Positions 48,786 to 57,823 of a stretch of DNA of 64,000 bases are shown one piece after another. The notes under the pieces were generated by a model that was given only the letters and a program-made list of their open reading frames with translations, ran no database searches and was not told the origin of the DNA. Positions within the stretch are counted from its first letter, which is position 1; each line of letters opens with the position of its first letter. Source of the stretch: Pseudomonas lijiangensis (GTDB lineage Bacteria > Pseudomonadota > Gammaproteobacteria > Pseudomonadales > Pseudomonadaceae). The stretch spans positions 2,863,001 to 2,927,000 of the forward strand of contig NZ_CP076668.1 in NCBI RefSeq assembly GCF_018968705.1. Direction: 5' to 3'. A program made the position numbers and the translations under genes.

Positions 48786-49673
48786 ATGAACCACAACGTC
48801 ATCCTCACCTGCGCACTCACGGGTGCTGGCGACACGACTGCAAAAAGCCCGCACGTGCCGGTTACTCCCAAACAGATTGCTGCCGCTGCGGTGGAAGCCG
48901 CCAAGGCCGGTGCCACCGTAGTGCATTGCCATGTGCGTGACCCGCAAACCGGCAGGTTCAGTCGCGACGTCGCCCTGTATCGAGAAGTGATGGAGCGCAT
49001 CCGTGAGGCCGACATCGATATCATCGTGAACCTCACCGCGGGCATGGGCGGCGACCTGGAGATCGGCGGCGGCGAGCACCCGATGGAGTTTGGGCCCAAC
49101 ACTGACCTGGTCGGCCCACTGGCACGCTTGGCCCACGTCGAAGAGCTGTTGCCGGAAATCTGCACCCTGGACTGCGGCACCCTGAACTTCGGCGATGGTG
49201 ACACCATTTACGTGTCCACTCCGGCGCAACTGCGGGCAGGTGCCAAACGCATTCAAGAGCTGGGCGTAAAGGCCGAGCTGGAAATTTTCGACACCGGCCA
49301 CTTGTGGTTCGCCAAGCAGATGATCAAGGAAGGGTTGCTGGACTCCCCGTTGTTCCAGCTGTGTATGGGCATCCCTTGGGGAGCGCCCGCCGACACCGCC
49401 ACTATGAAAGCCATGGTCGACAACCTGCCCGACGACGCGGTGTGGGCCGGCTTCGGTATCGGCCGCATGCAAATGCCGATGGCGGCACAAGCAGTGCTGC
49501 TGGGCGGCAATGTGCGGGTTGGCCTGGAAGACAACCTGTGGCTGGAAAAAGGCGTACTTGCCACCAACGGGCAGCTTGTGGAGCGCGTGAGTGAAATCCT
49601 GAGCCACCTGGGTGCGCGGGTAATGAGCCCGGCCGAAGGCCGCGTAAAGATGGGGCTGACCAAGCGTTGCTGA
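48786..49673 (+). CDS. cdhC: CdhC, 3-dehydrocarnitine:acetyl-CoA trimethylamine transferase (BKACE/DUF849)
   Basis: 295 residues of the beta-keto acid cleavage enzyme family. [17 protein letters not shown] contains the HxH zinc ligands. [20 protein letters not shown] and [20 protein letters not shown] are family blocks. The enzyme converts 3-dehydrocarnitine and acetyl-CoA to acetoacetate and betainyl-CoA in the cytoplasm. It stands between caiX and cdhA as in P. aeruginosa. Confidence 0.93.
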   Translation: MNHNVILTCALTGAGDTTAKSPHVPVTPKQIAAAAVEAAKAGATVVHCHVRDPQTGRFSRDVALYREVMERIREADIDIIVNLTAGMGGDLEIGGGEHPMEFGPNTDLVGPLARLAHVEELLPEICTLDCGTLNFGDGDTIYVSTPAQLRAGAKRIQELGVKAELEIFDTGHLWFAKQMIKEGLLDSPLFQLCMGIPWGAPADTATMKAMVDNLPDDAVWAGFGIGRMQMPMAAQAVLLGGNVRVGLEDNLWLEKGVLATNGQLVERVSEILSHLGARVMSPAEGRVKMGLTKRC

Positions 49674-49750
49674 TGCGGGGACCACAGAGTCAGCTGCCAC
49701 AGCTGGATTGGCTTACACATTGAATCATCGAATTATCAAGGAACGTCCCC

Positions 49751-50716
49751 ATGGGCTTTATCACAGAAATCAAAACCTTTGCTGCTCTCGGTAGCGGTGT
49801 TATTGGCAGCGGCTGGGTGTCCCGCGCCCTGGCCCATGGCCTGGATGTGATCGCCTGGGACCCCGCGCCCAATGCAGAAGCCGCCCTGCGCAAACGCGTC
49901 GCCAACGCCTGGGGCGCACTGGAAAAACAGGGCCTGGCAAAGGGGGCTTCCCAGGATCGACTGCGTTTTGTCGCAACCATCGAAGAATGTGTGAAAGACG
50001 CTGATTTCATCCAGGAAAGCGCCCCGGAGCGCCTGGAGTTGAAACTGGAATTACACAGCAAGATTAGCGCGGCGGCCAAACCGGATGCATTGATTGGATC
50101 AAGCACTTCAGGCCTGTTGCCGAGTGAATTCTACGAAGGGGCCACCCACCCGGAACGCTGCGTGGTGGGTCACCCGTTCAACCCTGTTTATCTGCTGCCG
50201 CTGGTGGAAGTGGTGGGAGGCAAGAACACCACACCGGAGGCTGTCGAGGCGGCGATCAAGGTGTATGAATCCCTGGGCATGCGCCCGCTGCATGTGCGCA
50301 AGGAGGTCCCTGGTTTTATTGCCGACCGCCTGCTCGAAGCGGTATGGCGTGAAGCTTTGCACCTGGTCAATGACGGCGTGGCAACCACCGGCGAAATCGA
50401 TGACGCGATCCGTTTTGGCGCCGGATTGCGCTGGTCATTCATGGGCACCTTCCTGACCTATACCCTGGCAGGCGGCGATGCCGGAATGCGACATTTCATG
50501 GCGCAATTCGGCCCGGCGTTACAGTTGCCGTGGACCTACCTGCCGGCGCCGGAGCTGACCGACAAGCTGATCGACGACGTGGTCGCCGGCACCAGCGAGC
50601 AATTGGCCAATCACAGCATCTCGGCGATGGAGCGCTATCGAGATGATTGCCTGCTGGCAGTGCTGGAGGCGGTGAAAACCACTAAAGCCAGGCACGGTAT
50701 GAACTTTGCCGAGTAG
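49751..50716 (+). CDS. cdhA: CdhA, L-carnitine 3-dehydrogenase
   Basis: 321 residues of the 3-hydroxyacyl-CoA dehydrogenase fold. The Rossmann motif is [20 protein letters not shown], followed by an acidic residue (WDP) typical of NAD use; [13 protein letters not shown] and [17 protein letters not shown] hold the catalytic Ser and His region. It oxidises L-carnitine to 3-dehydrocarnitine, the first step of the pathway. Confidence 0.94.
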   Translation: MGFITEIKTFAALGSGVIGSGWVSRALAHGLDVIAWDPAPNAEAALRKRVANAWGALEKQGLAKGASQDRLRFVATIEECVKDADFIQESAPERLELKLELHSKISAAAKPDALIGSSTSGLLPSEFYEGATHPERCVVGHPFNPVYLLPLVEVVGGKNTTPEAVEAAIKVYESLGMRPLHVRKEVPGFIADRLLEAVWREALHLVNDGVATTGEIDDAIRFGAGLRWSFMGTFLTYTLAGGDAGMRHFMAQFGPALQLPWTYLPAPELTDKLIDDVVAGTSEQLANHSISAMERYRDDCLLAVLEAVKTTKARHGMNFAE

Positions 50717-50730
50717 CCGCTATTGATCTC

Positions 50731-50764
50731 TGTGAGAGCTGGCTTGCAGGCGAGCCAGCTCACA
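50731..50764. repeat. REP-like palindrome between cdhA and cdhB
   Basis: TGTGAGAGCTGGCT and AGCCAGCTCACA pair around TGCAGGCG with a 2-base bulge. GAGCTGGCTTGC is typical of the REP elements of the P. fluorescens group. Confidence 0.7.
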
Positions 50765-50797
50765 AAGTTGACCGAATACTGACCCGGAATCCCAGAC

Positions 50798-51274
50798 ATG
50801 CCCGCACTGACCACTTACACCACAAAAATCCCGTCCGACTGGGTGGACTACAACGATCACCTGCGCGACGCGTTCTACTTGCTGATCTTCAGCTACGCCA
50901 CAGACTCACTGATGGACATGCTTGGCCTTGACAGTGAAAACCGTGAGGCCAGCAGCCATTCGTTGTTCACCCTGGAACTGCACCTCAACTACCTGCACGA
51001 AGTAAAACTCGGCGCCGAGGTTGAGGTGCACACACAATTGATCGCCCACGACGCCAAGCGCATACACCTCTACCACAGCCTGCATCCGGTGGGCGATGAG
51101 AAGGAGCTGGCAGGCAATGAACAGATGTTGCTGCATGTGGATCTTTCCGGGCCAAAGTCGGTACCGTTTACCGAGGCATCGCTGGCAAAACTGAGAGTCA
51201 TCAGCGCCGAGCACTCCACCCTGCCCCGCCCGGCTCTGCTTGGCCGAGTGATTGGGTTGCCTCCCAAAAAATGA
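50798..51274 (+). CDS. cdhB: CdhB, betainyl-CoA thioesterase
   Basis: 158 residues with a hot-dog fold of the 4HBT type: VDYNDHLRDAFYLLIFSYATDSLMD holds the D-x-N-x-H active-site region, and FTLELHLNYLHEVKLGAEVEV the central strand. It hydrolyses betainyl-CoA to glycine betaine and CoA, the last step of the carnitine-to-betaine route. In P. aeruginosa it occupies the same position. Confidence 0.9.
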   Translation: MPALTTYTTKIPSDWVDYNDHLRDAFYLLIFSYATDSLMDMLGLDSENREASSHSLFTLELHLNYLHEVKLGAEVEVHTQLIAHDAKRIHLYHSLHPVGDEKELAGNEQMLLHVDLSGPKSVPFTEASLAKLRVISAEHSTLPRPALLGRVIGLPPKK

Positions 51275-51318
51275 GTAAGATTCCCCAGGAGTTGCTGCCC
51301 TGGATTCCGGTTAACCTC

Positions 51319-52599
51319 TCATGCCACCCGAACAAACCTGACTCGAGCCCTTTGCGGGCGCAAAGAAAACCAGCCACGTGGCACCAGTTCCCCGTCATGC
51401 ACGATGTCCCAATGTTCCACCCAGTAAGCCAGTGATGCAGCAAGATCAATCATTGCCATCGCTGTTCCCGGGCAGGAACGGTCGCCCAGGCCAAACGGGA
51501 AATAGGCGCCGCGCGGCCATGTCGCTGAGTCCATAAAGCGTTCCGGGCGAAACTCCAGGGGCTCTTCGAACCAGCGTGGGTCCCGGTGTGTGATCCAGCT
51601 GGAAACCATAACCACGTCTCCACGCTTGAGAGAATGGCCGGACACTTCGATGTCAGCACTCACCTGTCGCTGAACAAGGCCGTAGGCCGGCGGGTAAAGA
51701 CGCAGGCTTTCCTGTAACACCGCTCTCAATAAGGGACAGTTGCGCAGGTCACTAAGCGAACGGATTGCTGTCCAGTCGACTGGCGCCAGTTCGGCCCGCA
51801 GTTGCTTGCATAATTCCGGACGCTGCGCCAACAGCAGCAGACACCAGGTCATGGTGACGCCAGTGGACTGGTGCGATGCCATCAGTAGTGTGCAGAGCTC
51901 ATCACGCATCTCGACGAGGGGCCGGGGCGAATGCTCCACGACTTCGTCGACCACTCCCCGCAATTGTCCCAGCGCCCAGCGTTTGCGCGGGCAGAGTTTG
52001 CTCGGGAACCAGTGCCCCAGTGGCAGACCGGTGGACATCTCCAGCAACGCCACCCGCGACAGCAGGCGAACCGCCTTGGCGATCCGGTAGGCCGCCGGCT
52101 TCAGGTCTACATCGAACAGTGCGTGACCGCTGAGGGTGACGCTGAACGCGGCCATCTCCAGATCGAGATCATACTCGCGCCCCTCCTCGATCCGGTCTGC
52201 CCACTGCGCGGCAAGGCGGCGCACATCACTGGCTTGCGGTGCAACAAGGTGTGGGCGTACCGCCTTGCGCTGTGCTTGTGCCGGCTCGCCTTCACGCATC
52301 ATGAAACTGCGTCCATTCCATTGCTTGAGCATGCACAGTGCCGGCGTCCAGCGGCGTAAATCGTCACGATGCTCGACCATCAGTTCGTGCACGGTTTGCG
52401 GATGGAACAGGCACCAGACACGTTGCGGGCCCATGCGCATGACGGCGACGTCCGGCTGCATCGCGTGCATTTTCTTCAGCCAGGCCAGCGGGTCGCGCTG
52501 GATCTCCAGCCAGTGGCGCAAGCCCGCACGGTTATCACCGACCCAGGGTATGTTGGCCAGCCGACGGCGTATCGGGCAATTCGGATTGGCTTCGAGCAT
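51319..52599 (-). CDS. Cytochrome P450
   Basis: 426 residues. ESLRLYPP gives the ExxR motif, FRPERF the PERF motif, and FPFGLGDRSCPG the haem-binding loop with Cys376 as thiolate ligand. No membrane anchor, so it is a soluble class-I bacterial type needing ferredoxin partners encoded elsewhere. The I-helix oxygen-activation motif reads MASHQSTGVTMT, with Ser-His-Gln-Ser-Thr where most P450s have AG-x-(D/E)-TT, so the usual acidic residue is Gln. It converges with cdhB (44-base gap). Substrate unknown; nothing links it to carnitine. Confidence 0.92.
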   Translation of the reverse strand: MLEANPNCPIRRRLANIPWVGDNRAGLRHWLEIQRDPLAWLKKMHAMQPDVAVMRMGPQRVWCLFHPQTVHELMVEHRDDLRRWTPALCMLKQWNGRSFMMREGEPAQAQRKAVRPHLVAPQASDVRRLAAQWADRIEEGREYDLDLEMAAFSVTLSGHALFDVDLKPAAYRIAKAVRLLSRVALLEMSTGLPLGHWFPSKLCPRKRWALGQLRGVVDEVVEHSPRPLVEMRDELCTLLMASHQSTGVTMTWCLLLLAQRPELCKQLRAELAPVDWTAIRSLSDLRNCPLLRAVLQESLRLYPPAYGLVQRQVSADIEVSGHSLKRGDVVMVSSWITHRDPRWFEEPLEFRPERFMDSATWPRGAYFPFGLGDRSCPGTAMAMIDLAASLAYWVEHWDIVHDGELVPRGWFSLRPQRARVRFVRVA

Positions 52600-52958
52600 G
52601 GTTCCGCCTCACTGCGTTCCCTTGTTCAGGGCCTTATTCGGGGTGAGGATATTACCCTGGATGGACTTTCTCAGACCCGATTACAAGGCGATTTTCCAAT
52701 TCGTAGGGCATTCAATTGTCTCATGTGTATTTGATGGGCCCGTGACTCATCTTGCCACTTGTAATCAGCATACCCTTTCACTCCTTCCCAAGTCATCAAT
52801 AGCACATCTGTACTATAGGAGGTTCTTGTACAGCTCCACTAAGCTACCTCAATAAGCGAATTTTCAGTAGCAATTGCACATCTTCAGATAACCGTCGACT
52901 TTCAGGCTGCCGAAACTCTCGTGCAAAAAATAAACTTTTACTCTCAGAGGTAGCAACC
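52600..52958. promoter_or_regulatory. 359-base region between P450 and BamE-like genes
   Basis: No supported gene. It holds the divergent promoters and a LexA2-type site (52800-52815). Confidence 0.5.
52800..52815 (+). promoter_or_regulatory. LexA2-type operator, copy 2
   Basis: TAGCACA-TC-TGTACTA, overlapping a possible -10 (TACTAT). It lies 143 bases before the BamE-like lipoprotein and 200 bases from the P450 start on the other strand; the lipoprotein is the likelier target. Confidence 0.62.
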
Positions 52959-53462
52959 ATGGGTACTTATTGCCAACTGGCGAAACTGAAAGGTTTGGCG
53001 GCTGCAGGAATGTTAATGATGGCCTTGACGGCATGCTCAACCGATGGAAGTTCATTCGCCGGACTGGACTCTTTAACCGGCGAGGCAAAGTACGCGCCTG
53101 AATTTATCAAAAGTAATATTGTTGTTGGCAAGTCAACAAAACAACAGATTCGCGAAAAGTTTGGCTCACCTTCAAATGTGAGTGACAACCTGGGCAACGA
53201 TACCTCGGAATGGCTTTACGATCGCAGCGAGTCGCAACTGGGCAAGCTTACGGACATGGCTTACAAGTACACCACCCGGTACGGGGCTCAAGGCTCTGCC
53301 AGCACGATCATTTCGAGCCAGAACCAGGTGGGTGATGCTCAAGAGATCATGAATGATGCCGGTACACTCTCTGGCAGCAATGCCCCAGGAAAAAAGGTGA
53401 AAATCAACAAGCTGTATGTTGAATTCAAAGGTGATGTCGTGCGTTCCTTCAGGACCTATTAA
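52959..53462 (+). CDS. BamE/SmpA-like small lipoprotein
   Basis: 167 residues from ATG 52959 with GAGG upstream. The signal peptide ends in a lipobox (MALTAC). VVGKSTKQQIREKFGSPSNVSDN is the GxxTxxxVxxxxGxP block of BamE/OmlA-like proteins, followed by a strand pattern ending KLYVEFKGDVVRSFRTY. Not BamE itself, as the sequence is divergent and the locus is different. First gene of an island of small lipoproteins; a LexA2-type site is upstream. Confidence 0.78.
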   Translation: MGTYCQLAKLKGLAAAGMLMMALTACSTDGSSFAGLDSLTGEAKYAPEFIKSNIVVGKSTKQQIREKFGSPSNVSDNLGNDTSEWLYDRSESQLGKLTDMAYKYTTRYGAQGSASTIISSQNQVGDAQEIMNDAGTLSGSNAPGKKVKINKLYVEFKGDVVRSFRTY

Positions 53463-53560
53463 GCACGGAGCGATGCTGAAAAAGACATCGTTCCCGGGGA
53501 TGTGCCGAATCCATTCTCATGAAGTGGCATTGATCATCCGATCACTGCCATTGTGCACGC

Positions 53561-53991
53561 TTAATTGATCCCCCACTTATGCAGCGACCCCGTATTGCCC
53601 ATTCCCATGAAACCGCAGCCCTTGGTTTCGTAATACGCGATGATGCCTTTGGAATCAACGGTCATATTGACTATGCAGGCGGTATATTTACGCTTCGTCG
53701 TGTAAGTTTCTACGTGTTGCACGTAACCTCTGGAGGTGTCGGTATAGGTGCCGGCTCATAGTACCCTTCATTACTCATCCATTCATAAAAGGTATATTCA
53801 GGGTTGCTGATTGAGCGGGTTATATACCTCGGCTTGCCCATTGACGGAGCCAATCGCTCTACCGCCTCACTGACGTTTTTTCCCACTAGCTCACTGGCTA
53901 TGCTTCTCTCTGGATTTATCGTACTGCACCCTGAAAGACCTATAATCAATAGCGCTGGAATAACCAGTTTGTTCATGATGGGTTTGCTCAT
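53561..53991 (-). pseudogene. Frameshifted lipoprotein gene
   Basis: The 5' part (53991 to about 53757) encodes a signal peptide with lipobox LSGC and the start of a mature protein (SIASELVGKNVSEAVERLAP). After GYYEPA the first frame soon stops (TCNT-stop at 53710), while another frame continues GTYTDTSRGYVQHVETYTTK and on to a TAA at 53561. That continuation resembles the second half of the lipoprotein at 59103-59543 (TGSYMDVNMGRPILVYTYDY; both have CxVN and a GII block). So one base seems to be lost near 53757. A read or assembly error is the alternative. Confidence 0.75.
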
Positions 53992-54077
53992 GGAAGCGAA
54001 GTTATTGAGTGCCTACAAACAACCAAGGCGTAATTGCGATAAAGCCAGAAGATACCCGTTGCCAGGCTCTTAAAAAA

Positions 54078-54093
54078 TAGTACACATGTGCTA
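54078..54093 (-). promoter_or_regulatory. LexA2-type operator, copy 3
   Basis: TAGTACA-CA-TGTGCTA, containing GTAC-ACAT-GTGC. It lies 87 bases upstream of the frameshifted lipoprotein gene read leftwards and overlaps a possible -10 (TACTAT on the - strand). Confidence 0.68.
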
Positions 54094-54110
54094 TTGGGCA
54101 CGCTCTTTTC

Positions 54111-54521
54111 TTATTGGCTTTTTAAACGAACGGCATATACCCGGCCAAGCAGATTGTCTTGATTGAACGTGAAGGTCATCACAACAGAACTGGCGTCAGG
54201 CTCAAGTATCGCCTGCCCCCGATTGTCTCGAACGACAAGCGTGCCAGGCGCATCTTCAATAACCTTCGATGTTTCAGACAGGGTGAACGCCTGAGCAATT
54301 ACAGCCTTGCGGGTATTCAAGGGGAAATATCGGGTGACAATATCGCTGACATCGATTTGCTCAAAACCGACGGGCTTTCTCAATGAATGAACTTCGTCAA
54401 GCATGGCGCTCAAGTCCGCAGCCAGAACATGCTGAAAGCCTGAACCCATCACCATTAGTGCCACAACCAGATATCTCATGAAGCCTGGCGGCCTCCTGAA
54501 GCGTCCTTTACAGGGGTTCAT
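54111..54521 (-). CDS. Small secreted protein of unknown function
   Basis: 136 residues from ATG 54521, which overlaps the stop of the previous gene in ATGA. A signal peptide is visible (YLVVALMVMGSGFQHVLAAD). The mature part ends VVMTFTFNQDNLLGRVYAVR, a beta-strand pattern like that at the end of the BamE-like lipoprotein. Second gene of a two-gene operon behind LexA2-type site 4. Not recognised as a known family. Confidence 0.65.
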   Translation of the reverse strand: MNPCKGRFRRPPGFMRYLVVALMVMGSGFQHVLAADLSAMLDEVHSLRKPVGFEQIDVSDIVTRYFPLNTRKAVIAQAFTLSETSKVIEDAPGTLVVRDNRGQAILEPDASSVVMTFTFNQDNLLGRVYAVRLKSQ

Positions 54522-54901
54522 AGACAGCCTTCTTCCCGATAGTCGCCACCCACAAACGCAAGCGTGTCGCCCGGCCCAAGACGCCAGTAGACTCGCGCAG
54601 AAACCCTGCAGGGTATCGATCCCTCCTTTCGCACTGCCCCGTAGTAACCGCCACTCACAAACCATGTCGGTTTGAACCCTTCGCTGTTGAGTTCACGAAT
54701 GAAATCCTCGGCAGGCATGCCCACTGGAAACCGAGTGCGTAGACGACTGCCAAATTGTTCGGCGGCGTTGTTCCATTCGTGCGGCAGGCCATCAGTCAAT
54801 GACGAGGGTGATCGTACGGAGTCCCATAAAAGAACAACGACGATGCCGATGGCAATTCCCCCGCTATAAAGAACTGCATTTTTAGTTAGATTTTTAATCA
54901 T
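54518..54901 (-). CDS. Membrane-anchored small protein of unknown function
   Basis: 127 residues with one N-terminal membrane helix (AVLYSGGIAIGIVVVLLW) and a periplasmic domain containing PAEDFIRELNSEGFKPTW and GSIPCRVSARVYWRLGPGDT. Two Cys (in IPCRV and EEGCL) could form a disulphide. First gene of a coupled pair; a LexA2-type site lies 77 bases upstream. Family not recognised. Confidence 0.65.
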   Translation of the reverse strand: MIKNLTKNAVLYSGGIAIGIVVVLLWDSVRSPSSLTDGLPHEWNNAAEQFGSRLRTRFPVGMPAEDFIRELNSEGFKPTWFVSGGYYGAVRKEGSIPCRVSARVYWRLGPGDTLAFVGGDYREEGCL

Positions 54902-54977
54902 GATTAGCGTTTAGATCGCGACCTGTAGTGTGTACAGCCTTTCAGCAATTAATTCATTCCTGCCAACTCTTTTTCAA

Positions 54978-54993
54978 TAGCACATGTGTGCTA
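54978..54993. promoter_or_regulatory. LexA2-type operator, copy 4 (divergent)
   Basis: TAGCACA-TG-TGTGCTA, centred between the - strand pair (start 54901) and the + strand gene (start 55058), 65-77 bases from each. It can serve both. It has GTGC-type half-sites on both sides. Confidence 0.6.
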
Positions 54994-55057
54994 TTTGTTC
55001 GGGCCTGTGCCCGGTATAGCCTCTATCAAAGCCATGATCGGATATGAAGGATGTTCT

Positions 55058-56773
55058 ATGCCTCCTCACCTGCTTGTACCCGTACTCGTCGGGGCAAGTC
55101 CCGGCAGTATGCTGCAGCGGGTCTTCATTTCCATCGGGTTGGCACTCTGCTGGCCAGTGAGCACTTTTGCAGCGTCCGCAACACCCGCTATCCCGTACAC
55201 CGTTCAGACTGCAGATAATATTGAAAATCTGCTCAACCTCGATGAACGTAAAATCATTCAGGAGGGTTTGATCTGGGGCGGAGTTTATACCGGCCGTATC
55301 GATGGCAATTTTGACAAGGACACTCGTGACGCCATTGCTTCTCTTCAGCAACAGTACAAACAGCCCGGTACCGGCCTGCTCAGCGAAACGATGGCCCAGC
55401 ACCTGTATCAGTTAGCCCTGAATGCCAGGACAAGATCTGGCTGGGAGACACTGGCAGACCCCGGTACGGGCGTGATAGTGGCCTACCCCTCCAGACTGCT
55501 TGCTACGGCGTTCCAGGACCCGGGCACGCTCTCACTGAGACTGGTTTCCGACGACAGAAAAATTTCGCTACAGATGATCAATGCAAATCGCCTCGCACCC
55601 GGCGCTATCGATACCTTATATAAGCAAGTGAATGAAGATGGAGCGTCGACCATCATTCATACCTCCAGGAAAGACAACATGTTCATCACCGCCGGGGAGC
55701 GCGGTGCCGTCAAGTTCTACAGCCGCTACGAACAACGCGGGAATGAGATTCGGGGCTATGACCTGATATGGGCGCGTGATAATGATACGGAGATGCAGAT
55801 CTTCTCCCCCTTGATTTCCAACAGTTTTGAGGCATTTCCCACGCCCGCCGTTACCTATGATGCTTTTCTCAAACCCCACCTGATAAAGCAGCCTTATTAC
55901 CCCTATCTCATAGCTCTCTCCAGAGAAAAAAGGAAACCATCAGCCAGTGACAACGCTTCAACTGTTGAGCAGCAAGCCCCTGTGAAAGCCACTCCCGATG
56001 GTCTGGGTCCACGATTTTCCTATTCCTACGAGGAACTCAGGAATGTCGGCCTGGTAGATTCCTATCGCTTCACGCGCAAGTCTGACTTACTGGTTGGCAA
56101 CAACGAAATCAATGCGGTGGACGGCATGTTCATGACTCGCCGCCCTCTGCGTTATATAGCCAGGCAATGTGGCATGGATACGCATTACAGTCCCGCGGAC
56201 TCTGCAGTCATCCTCTGCTACGGAGTTATCGACTACCTTCTTCGTCAGGCCGATGCTCTCAATGCCAATAATGATCCGGCATTCCGGGCTGAATACGTGA
56301 AGGCAAGGCTACGTCTTGCTTTGCTGCATGCTACAGGTCATGCACTCATTGACCTGCTGAACCTGCCACCCCCTTCGAATGAAGAAGAGACTGTCGATCA
56401 ACTGGTCGCAACCCTGATCCTGCTTGATGCGAACAATGAAGAAACACCCGAGCAGCTCACGCGCATGCTGGCGATGAACGCGACCGGGCTCAAAGCCGAC
56501 CTGTCAGTGCCTGCCCCTTACATTCACGACGAATTATCTAAAAAGCACACTTGGAACGAAGAGCGCTATTCCAACCTGTTGTGCAGGGTCTACGGCAGCA
56601 ATCCACAGGGTTATGCGTCGATTGTCGATCAGGGGCTGCTTCCAAAGTCCAGAGCAGCAAATTGCACTGAGGATGCTCCCGGGAAATATGCAGCATGGAA
56701 AGATTTTCTGTCGCCACACTTCGCACCACGCTTTCAAAAAAACACCGGCGACTCAGTCAGTCGCCAGGAATAA
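55058..56773 (+). CDS. Secreted DUF4344-like metallopeptidase homologue with altered HExxH
   Basis: 571 residues from ATG 55058, six bases after GAAGGA. Signal sequence near residues 20-38 (VFISIGLALCWPVSTFAASA), a peptidoglycan-binding-like helical domain (LDERKIIQEGLIWGGVYTGR, then DAIASLQQQY), a beta-rich middle, and a C-terminal DUF4344-like region. That region contains H424-A-T-G-H428-ALIDLLNLP and NEEETVDQLVATLIL. In active relatives the motif is HExGH; Ala replaces the catalytic Glu here, so proteolysis is doubtful. The protein may instead bind a substrate or be inactive. LexA2-type site 4 lies upstream. Confidence 0.75.
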   Translation: MPPHLLVPVLVGASPGSMLQRVFISIGLALCWPVSTFAASATPAIPYTVQTADNIENLLNLDERKIIQEGLIWGGVYTGRIDGNFDKDTRDAIASLQQQYKQPGTGLLSETMAQHLYQLALNARTRSGWETLADPGTGVIVAYPSRLLATAFQDPGTLSLRLVSDDRKISLQMINANRLAPGAIDTLYKQVNEDGASTIIHTSRKDNMFITAGERGAVKFYSRYEQRGNEIRGYDLIWARDNDTEMQIFSPLISNSFEAFPTPAVTYDAFLKPHLIKQPYYPYLIALSREKRKPSASDNASTVEQQAPVKATPDGLGPRFSYSYEELRNVGLVDSYRFTRKSDLLVGNNEINAVDGMFMTRRPLRYIARQCGMDTHYSPADSAVILCYGVIDYLLRQADALNANNDPAFRAEYVKARLRLALLHATGHALIDLLNLPPPSNEEETVDQLVATLILLDANNEETPEQLTRMLAMNATGLKADLSVPAPYIHDELSKKHTWNEERYSNLLCRVYGSNPQGYASIVDQGLLPKSRAANCTEDAPGKYAAWKDFLSPHFAPRFQKNTGDSVSRQE

Positions 56774-56799
56774 GCCCCAATCAAGGATATAAACGGAGT

Positions 56800-57282
56800 A
56801 TGGACACTGCATACGCCAGAACATCAAGCCCTCGTGAAGTAGCAACAGGTTGCATGACGTGGCTTGTAGCTCTGCTCTTGCCCGTCTGCGTCCATGCGAG
56901 CGGGCAACTACCGCCAAGTACGATCGAGGATCGTACCCTGCCCAGCGCCTCCGCTTGCCGCACCTTTCTTGAGGCAACCTGGCGGAAAGATCTGAGCAAG
57001 GCCGACCCGCAGCCAATCCCCGATAACGACGGATCAAGGCAGACGCTTATCTACTCCGACGGTGTGGTCGCCATCGATGACAGGCACCTGACTTACGAAG
57101 TCGAGGAAGGCTGGCAATTCAGACAACCTCTGCTCGATATAAAGCAGATACGGACTTCCTACAGTTATGAACGCCGCAGTTATAGATGTGAGGACGCCCA
57201 TCTTACTGGCACCAGCATCAGCGGCTATGCGCTCGAAGGTTATGAAACGATGGTAGGTAGGAGCGAATTCATTCGCGAATAA
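56800..57282 (+). CDS. Secreted hypothetical protein with REP-derived C-terminus
   Basis: 160 residues from ATG 56800 (another Met at 56854 is possible). A signal-type hydrophobic segment (MTWLVALLLPVCVHASG) precedes a domain with two Cys (SACRTFLEATW; YRCEDAHLTG). The last residues, GRSEFIRE, are encoded by a REP element (57255-57279), so the original stop was probably lost or replaced when the element inserted. It starts 26 bases after the DUF4344-like gene and is probably co-transcribed. Function unknown. Confidence 0.65.
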   Translation: MDTAYARTSSPREVATGCMTWLVALLLPVCVHASGQLPPSTIEDRTLPSASACRTFLEATWRKDLSKADPQPIPDNDGSRQTLIYSDGVVAIDDRHLTYEVEEGWQFRQPLLDIKQIRTSYSYERRSYRCEDAHLTGTSISGYALEGYETMVGRSEFIRE

Positions 57283-57303
57283 GCGGAGCGCCGCCCGATT
57301 CGC
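57255..57303. repeat. REP element plus inverted copy of the 32-base composite element
   Basis: GTAGGAGCGAATTCATTCGC is a classical Pseudomonas REP sequence; it overlaps the end of the upstream gene. Its right part (57272-57303) is the inverted copy, with one mismatch, of 45582-45613. Confidence 0.82.
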
Positions 57304-57334
57304 TTGTGTCTTTGATCAGGGTAAGGTCAGGAGT

Positions 57335-57763
57335 ATGCACTTGAATTACAAGCAACTGTTGCGAGCGGTGACTAAGTTGTGTGCTTCACCGTTCAGAAAA
57401 AACAGCAGCGACAAGGAGCCTTTGACCTTCAAGCAAACACCATCGGGCGTGTGGGAAGCTCTGGATGGATACTATCGGGTAAGTTTTGAGGGCCGACGTG
57501 TCGGTCATGTCATTAACCTGCACGTGGATGGCAGACCTGAGGCATGCTTTTTCGTCTGGTCAGAAAGCAATTATGAAACTGACGTTCCGAGCTATATATG
57601 GACACTCGGCGCACGACCCGCAGTCGGTGAGACGCGGGTCGGCAAACACACATACACCTCCATATTCCTGGCCATGTCCAAGGCTTTCAATGAGTCAGAG
57701 AAAGTGACAGTGATTTATGACCCCGCTATAGAAAATACTGTGCTGGATCGCTGGGGGCCGTGA
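57335..57763 (+). CDS. Hypothetical cytoplasmic protein
   Basis: 142 residues from ATG 57335 behind AGGAG. No signal peptide. A mixed alpha/beta composition with GVWEALDGYYRVSFEGRRVG and ACFFVWSESNYETDVPSYIW; tryptophan-rich. No family recognised. It follows the REP element by about 30 bases and may be a separate transcript. Confidence 0.65.
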   Translation: MHLNYKQLLRAVTKLCASPFRKNSSDKEPLTFKQTPSGVWEALDGYYRVSFEGRRVGHVINLHVDGRPEACFFVWSESNYETDVPSYIWTLGARPAVGETRVGKHTYTSIFLAMSKAFNESEKVTVIYDPAIENTVLDRWGP

Positions 57764-57823
57764 TGACTCCGGAGGAGTCTTGTTGATCATCTATGCTCTC
57801 TTATCCCGTTAGACAGGACGTTT

